Assembly (NCBI RefSeq): GCF_028769735.1
Contig: NC_088176.1
Location: 19,653,501-19,717,500 of the forward strand
Length of the DNA stretch: 64,000 bases
From: Zonotrichia leucophrys gambelii
Taxonomy: Eukaryota > Chordata > Aves > Passeriformes > Passerellidae
Reading direction: 5' to 3'
Every line of letters starts with the position of its first letter. Position 1 is the first letter of the stretch. The position numbers and the translations under genes are program-made. The notes below the pieces were generated by a model. That model made no database searches. It worked only from the letters and a program-made list of their open reading frames with translations, and had not been told where the DNA came from. Positions 59,253 to 64,000 of the stretch are shown here, in pieces.

Positions 59253-60816
59253 GCATGCACCTACAGCCCCCTCACTCCCCTGCCTGCCCCTGCCCCTGGC
59301 CCTGGCCCGGCCATCTCTCTGCAGTCTGGAGGAAAGAGAGGTCAAACATGGAGCAAGGGCTGCTTGAAGCCAAAAACTACTTTCAGGTGTGCAGTAATGA
59401 TTTACAGACTGGCCAGCTCTTGGAGTCAGGGGATTCACTCTCACCTCACATCAAAAACTAAAGAAAAAAATTAAAAAAAAATCAGCACTCAGACACTGCA
59501 GTTGCAGGGAAAAGCAAAAGCCTTCACAGGCGCCTGGAGCAGCCAAGTGAACCAGCAAAACTTGCTGCCTCACAGGGCCTCAGAAACGTGGGATGTTTTT
59601 GCATCCCAAGTCAGAGCCCAGAAGCTCAGGGCAGGCAATGCTGGATTGCACACCTCGAGAGCCACGCCAAGAGGAAACAAGATGAAACATTTCTCAGTAC
59701 AAATGTTTACTCAGCTCTAAGAAAACGGGCCCCTGACCAAACCTCAGAGTGTGAGAGCACTCTGGTCCTGTGGGCAGCAAAGGAGAGCAGAGCCCAGCAG
59801 GCAAAGCCCCACTTCATCCTCGCCCTTGCAAAGCCACCCAGGCAGCAAAGGCCAAACTCGTGACCAGCTGGCGTGTCTGGGTCTGGGCTTGTGCCAAACA
59901 CACAGCAACAGCTCAGGAGAGGACATCTTCATGGCAAACTCCACCCCATGCTATGTTTCATCAGCTGTGATCACAAGTATTAAGAAGTGCCTTTACTTTC
60001 ACCTCTCCCTCTATTATTGTTTGGGGTTTTTCAGCTATGGAAGGATTTTTTGCAATGCTTTGAAATCTGATTAAAAATGAGAAAGGGTTTGGGGTTTTGT
60101 TATTGTAGGGGGGTAAAACAATAAGACTAGCTTCCCACATCCTCTCCCTCCACGTCCCTGACACATTCCACACCCATGCAGTAATGCCTTTTAACCAAAA
60201 CCAGCAGGTCGCAATATGCCAGCACAGTTCCCAGTCCCAGTATTGTTACTTTATATACCTCTTGCTTCATGCATTGCCCACACATGCACAGCCTTATCAA
60301 AGGCCAGGCCAGCCACACACCCAGTTTCTATAGTCCCCGCCTGCTTCGTATCCAAGGAAATAAAATACACAAGATGGAAACAATGACATCACTCTGTAAG
60401 AATAAGGATGAACACAGGACAGACACTTTTAAGAAGCTTTGGGAAGACAGAAGTGGCTATTTCCATCATCCTAAAAATACCCTGATTCACCCTCAGAGCT
60501 CCTCCAGCTGCTAACCTCTGTCTGAAGGTTATTTTTATTTAAAAAAGTTCTTATGTTTGAAAACCCTTACTTTTTGTGATTAAGAAGAGCTGAACTATCC
60601 ACCTCCAATCAAGAGTCTTTACTGGCATTCTCAAGGTCTGATGTTAATACTTGTGCCTCATTGCAAAGGAGATATATAGTCTGCAGGGAGCGGGACAAGT
60701 TTTTGAAGGCAGTCTGGGTATTGACTGTCCTTGAAGCTAGAGTCTCTCAGATCTTTCTCTATATTAGCTCACTCAGCAAAACCAAAGACCTGGACCCCAC
60801 TGGCACCTGTGTCTTA

Positions 60817-60818
60817 CA

Positions 60819-60849
<31 letters not shown>

Positions 60850-60880
60850 TAAAAATACCCAAACAAACAAAAAACCAAAA
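60817..60880. repeat. (AAAAC)n microsatellite
   Basis: About six AAAAC units followed by irregular A-rich sequence and AAAC units. Confidence 0.9.
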
Positions 60881-63800
60881 CAGACCCCAGGTCTGACAAG
60901 ACTTAGCACAGTTAGAGGATATAGAATTTTATTGTTTATTTTACCAAGAGGCAATTCAGCCCCTTGGGTAGAGTTGGGCCCCATGGGCTCTGTGTGGCCC
61001 ACGATCACCAGAGGGCATGGCTGACTTGAAGTTCTGCAGGTCTCTGGTCAGTATCATAAGCATTAAAATTACCTTAGCAATCACATAACTTGATCTCTCT
61101 TGCTGTGACCACTTTTCTCAAGAGACATTAAGCAGAAGGGAGAGACAGACATGTTATTTTAGTCTTTCCCACTGTTGTGAGGAAAAGACCTTGATGGGAA
61201 AATGCCACTGAGCTATCAGCCTTAGGATCTGGGTTAGAAGTGCAAGTGAACTAACTGAGTAAATATGCTAAGAAGACTGTCATTTCCTTCCTCCAGTGTT
61301 GCCATGGGCACCAAAACAAAGCTAGGTCAGCTGCTGAGCCATCAACACCGACAAGCTGCTGCCCCTTTTGATGAAATGCAATTTTGTCATCACTCTTGCC
61401 TCAGTTTAAATTAATTTAGAAGGATAAGGATAATGGCAATGAAACAATAATAAGACTGTAGCTTTTTCATGGGCAAAGATCAGCTTAGACAATGAAGTCA
61501 GTCTTTGGACTCAGGACTTCAGGGAATGCATGGGAGGTTGCAGAATGGCTTTTTATTTTCCAAAGGCAAATAAAAGTATCTTGAATGTACATTCCAAGTA
61601 AGGGAAAACATTTCCACAGCCATGATGCAGCATGTCACCAAATATCAGCCTCCAAAAGGATTACAGCAGTAAACAAATAGTCCATTTCAAATGGGGTAAA
61701 AAATATGTAAGCAGGGATCTTAAAATACGTAGCTAGTCATAGACAAGCTCTTAAGCTCTGGTTCCTGAGACAAACTGAAAATTAGGTTCTTTTGCAAGAT
61801 TTTTGGCAAAGATTTAGCAGCTACATCAGTAAAATATGAAGACAAAAAGAAGGTGGACAAGCATGAAAAACTTCTAAGATACCAAAGGTAGGAGAGGCAA
61901 CATCTAACAAACTAATTCTAAGACAGATGGTAATATATCTGAATAAATCAATTTCTACAGCAAGGGTTTTAAAGACTTCTTTTTTTTTGAGCCTGAAGTA
62001 AGGCTACTCACATGTATGATTTTTTGTCTATGTTCAAAGGGCTATGTGCAAAGCCAATGAGAACCATTGTCAGAGGACCCTGGACCAGGATTTCAACAAA
62101 CCACTTGGACTCAGCACGTCCTATTTTCTTTGGTAAGTGAATTAATAAGTGTTCTGCACTAGACTGTTGCCAAGAAAAGCAAAGATACTGTTTTCACTGG
62201 CCAGCAAGTTAAAAAAACCTGAGCAGCTCAGTTTTGCCTTTGAAGATTCAGCTCTACTCACAGCTTCAATCAGTTGTGCTGGAAAAACAATATCAGCATC
62301 TTTGTGGTAAAATTCATAGCAGTTTACCATGTTGGTATACACACACGTAGCATTTTCTGCACTCTGCTACTGCTGATTTGCAGCAGGCCTGGCCAAAACC
62401 CCTGATGATGCTGCAAAGACACAGCCCCAGAGTGACTTGGCCAACACTTGCCGCATGCTCTGGCAGGAATCAGCATGCTCTTCTGAATTCACACTCCAAG
62501 CAGAAACACCTCACTACAAAACTTACTTGCTGTAGTCAGCTACTGAAAAGGCAAATAGGAAAAAACTCCCAAACAATCCACCAAAAAACAAACCCCACAG
62601 CCTTACAACTTGATGGTATTCCTGATGCTTTGGCATAGCACATTAGGATGTTCAGGCACTGTTCTGCCTTAAGAGTAAATAGGAGTTTGTGGTTTGGAGA
62701 CATGATGCATCTCCCCTCACACTGCTGAGTTCCTGTCTCAGTATGCAGCAAGTGAAGCCCCTTAATGTTAAGCCCAGTGTTCTGAACAGCAGCAAACCCC
62801 ACTCACATACACAACTCTAAATTATTTAATCTGCTTTAATTTAAAGAAAGGGAATAAGAAAAGACAAGACTTCTGTGAGTTTAAATGTTCCTTTCACACC
62901 AGGAAATAACTCTTCTAGCATCAGCCATCAAAGGGTCAAAGCTAATTTTCAGGCCACCATTGATTCTTAGTATAAGATTAAGACAATGGTTACTGCTCAG
63001 AGATAAGCTCTGTAACATGAATTTCTCCACTCAGCTGTGCATCAAATTCTCCTGCTCAAGTCAGTTAGAGGTTATTACCAATAAATTCAGTTGTACTATG
63101 TTTATAAACTAGCAGTATCACGATATCTATACAGTGGCCAGAGCCTGAACCAGATCTAAGACTTAGGAGGGAATGTCTTTCTCCACCAGCATTACTGCTA
63201 AATCCCGACCATCTATCTAGATTGGACTGTGGTGGGGCAGTGAGTGACAGGGGAGTTCAGCAGCTGGTTTCTTGCTGCAGTTAACTAAAATTAGTGAGCT
63301 ACTTTAAAATCCCACCTAGGGCATGTGTTGTGCTGTATGTTTGATTTTATGGCATTTAGCTGAATTCTTGCTAATGGCTGCATTGGGAAATTGGTCTCTA
63401 GGATTGAATCTCCTGCTGAATTAAATGTCAGCTCTCTGTATCACAGCAGCAAAACCTCAGTGCAGACTCTGCCCCACTCCTTTGGCAAGAGACAGCCCCT
63501 AAGTCCCAAGGTTGAAGCAGAGTCTTTCCAATACCTGGGCAGCAGAAGGCACAGACCAGACCTCAGCCCAACAGTGTCACAGACAGGTGTCACCACATGG
63601 CTCCAGCTCAAACTAAGTCAAAATGGCTCAGTTTCACACTGTGCCTTGGCAGAGTTATGAAATACCTGGAGAATGCTGCACCAATTCCTTGGGCCAAGCA
63701 ACACAGAGAAGCCTGATGTGAAAGAGAACATGGACAGATCCCAGGCCAAGGTCTGGGCAGGGTGCTGCTGCACATGTGCTGCTTTAGTCTCAGGTCCTTT

Positions 63801-64000
63801 CCAACCAAAACAGCCATGTTAGTGCTTAAGTAATTGCAGAGTCAAACTAGTTTTATAATATACTTATTTTGCTAGAAAGACTCACATGGGATGTGTGCTT
63901 GGGTGAGAATCCACTGGGGCCATGTCACTGCCCCAGTGAAAATTCAGAAGAATGCCACTGACTTTAGTGTAGTTATTTTGGATTTTTTGCAGTGTAATCC

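Larger units (their letters stand above)
54564..64000 (-). other. PDLIM1: PDLIM1 intron running to the window edge
   Basis: About 9.4 kb with no convincing exon. I looked for the preceding exon (KVWSP...NLASEPQ type) and did not find it. It includes a three-copy tandem repeat near 59,183 and an AAAAC tract near 60,817. Confidence 0.65.

Noticed and set aside
62245..62370. Possible - strand exon encoding NMVNCYEFYHKDADIVFPAQ with a GTGAGT donor
   Set aside because: The peptide looks protein-like, but the upstream acceptor lacks a pyrimidine tract, it matches no part of PDLIM1 and I cannot name a family. A database search could reopen it.
63785..63825. CR1-like 3' terminus (GTCCTTTCCAACCAAAACAG)
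   Set aside because: Only about 20 bp resemble the CR1 end and the upstream sequence does not match, so it is too short to call.

Overview
The window is vertebrate nuclear DNA, almost certainly from a bird. Short coding exons with GT-AG introns are set in AT-rich sequence, there is one CpG island, and the interspersed repeats are 5'-truncated CR1 LINEs and retroviral LTRs of types common in birds. The LTR types suggest a songbird, but that is only an inference.

Two genes are recognisable and they converge tail to tail. HELLS (LSH/SMARCA6, a SNF2-family chromatin remodeller) is complete on the + strand from 16,583 to 38,093. It has 22 coding exons that join in frame into 840 codons plus stop, close to the roughly 838 residues of mammalian HELLS. 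PDLIM1 (CLP36/elfin, a PDZ-LIM actin-cytoskeleton adaptor) is on the - strand. Only its 3' half is present: four standard coding exons between 43,076 and 54,563. The exons for the PDZ domain must lie beyond 64,000. A further - strand exon at about 51,732-52,000 encodes an ALP/PDLIM3-like ZM segment that human PDLIM1, as I know it, lacks. It is the most interesting observation here.

Layout: 1 to about 15.8 kb has no recognisable exon, only simple repeats. 15.83-16.86 kb is the CpG-rich HELLS promoter, with an E2F-type site and two near-perfect TCTCGCGAGA-type elements. 16.58-38.53 kb is HELLS, including a 60-bp in-frame first intron and intronic CR1 and LTR remnants. 38.5-42.8 kb is a short intergenic stretch with CR1 pieces and a solo LTR flanked by 6-bp target duplications. 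42.8-64 kb is PDLIM1 and its introns.

The two genes are not known to work together. HELLS acts in the nucleus with CDCA7 to support DNA methylation of heterochromatin. PDLIM1 links alpha-actinin to signalling partners on actin bundles. Their adjacency reflects conserved synteny with human 10q23-q24, where a CYP2C cluster separates them; no CYP2C sequence was recognised between them here.
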